This document shows positions 16,154 through 16,291 of a stretch of 16,291 bases of DNA, one piece after another (the first letter of the stretch is position 1; the number at the start of each line of letters is the position of its first letter). The stretch is from Pavlovales sp. CCMP2436 (taxonomy: Eukaryota; Haptophyta; Pavlovophyceae; Pavlovales): positions 31,307 to 47,597 of the forward strand of contig MU631893.1 in NCBI GenBank assembly GCA_026770615.1, written 5' to 3'. The notes below the pieces were generated by a model. That model made no database searches and was not told where the DNA came from. It saw only the letters and a list, made by a program, of their open reading frames with translations. The position numbers and the translations under genes are program-made.

Positions 16154-16291
16154 TGTGTAAGTTTCTAGTTAAACGTCCGTCCCCGGGAGGATCTCACTGG
16201 ATTTAATTGTTGAAAAACACTCAGATCCAGGGATCCACCCCGAGCACACGGATACCGTCCCCACCGCTGATCAGTTCAGCCACACGACGAT
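16154..16291 (+). repeat. Dispersed repeat family, copy B (runs off the window)
   Basis: This is a direct copy of 6246-6383 with about 10% differences, including the same order of agttaaacgtccgt, the hairpin (here ttgttgaaaaacac), gagcacacggataccgtccc and ccgctgatcagttcag. It is cut by the window end, so its full length is not seen. Its position immediately after the dolichyldiphosphatase stop makes it part of that gene's 3' flank. Confidence 0.85.

Noticed and set aside
6246..16291. Copies A and B as LTRs of one 10-kb element
   Set aside because: The region between them contains unrelated insertions and host genes with their own boundaries, and further partial copies exist in other orientations, so these are dispersed repeats.

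Overview
This window reads as nuclear DNA of a GC-rich unicellular eukaryote. It has GT-AG introns, CA/TG and triplet microsatellites, a LINE-type retrotransposon, a TIR DNA transposon with a small relative, and an ER-type dolichyldiphosphatase. There are no bacterial operons or Shine-Dalgarno sites. An alga such as a haptophyte would fit the composition, but nothing seen here proves the clade.

Layout. (1) Positions 1-5300 hold a decayed non-LTR retrotransposon on the + strand: apurinic-type endonuclease, reverse transcriptase and RNase H, broken by at least six frame changes and several in-frame stops. (2) 5361-6430 is a patchwork of a dispersed repeat. Copies C (-) and D (+) form an inverted pair, a cluster of GTATCC-type motifs follows, and copy A is at 6246. 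A fourth copy, B, runs off the window end at 16154-16291. (3) 6729-8431 on the - strand is the tail of another probably retroelement-derived gene, with a Cys/His knuckle and a run of 23-residue repeats in two alternating subtypes. (4) 8533-8991 is a 459-bp MITE-like element with TIRs and a 4-bp target duplication (CTGT). (5) 9081-13122 is a 4,042-bp transposon with the same TIR ends and its own 4-bp duplication (TAAT). It carries one two-exon gene for a protein of about 1,080 residues, presumably the transposase. The small element keeps about 220 bp of the large element's 5' end, its 3' end and apparently the first codons of its gene, so the two look like a non-autonomous/autonomous pair. (6) 13235-16142 holds two host genes in divergent orientation: a two-exon protein with two Rossmann methyltransferase-like domains (-) and a DOLPP1-type dolichyldiphosphatase (+), separated by about 316 bp that contain a perfect 11-bp-arm inverted repeat.

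The most interesting part is the transposon pair. Termini, target duplications, intron and internal repeats are all readable, but the encoded protein does not match a transposase superfamily that I can name. The host genes appear intact. The transposase gene carries a single apparent 1-base deletion, and the two retroelement regions are clearly degenerate.
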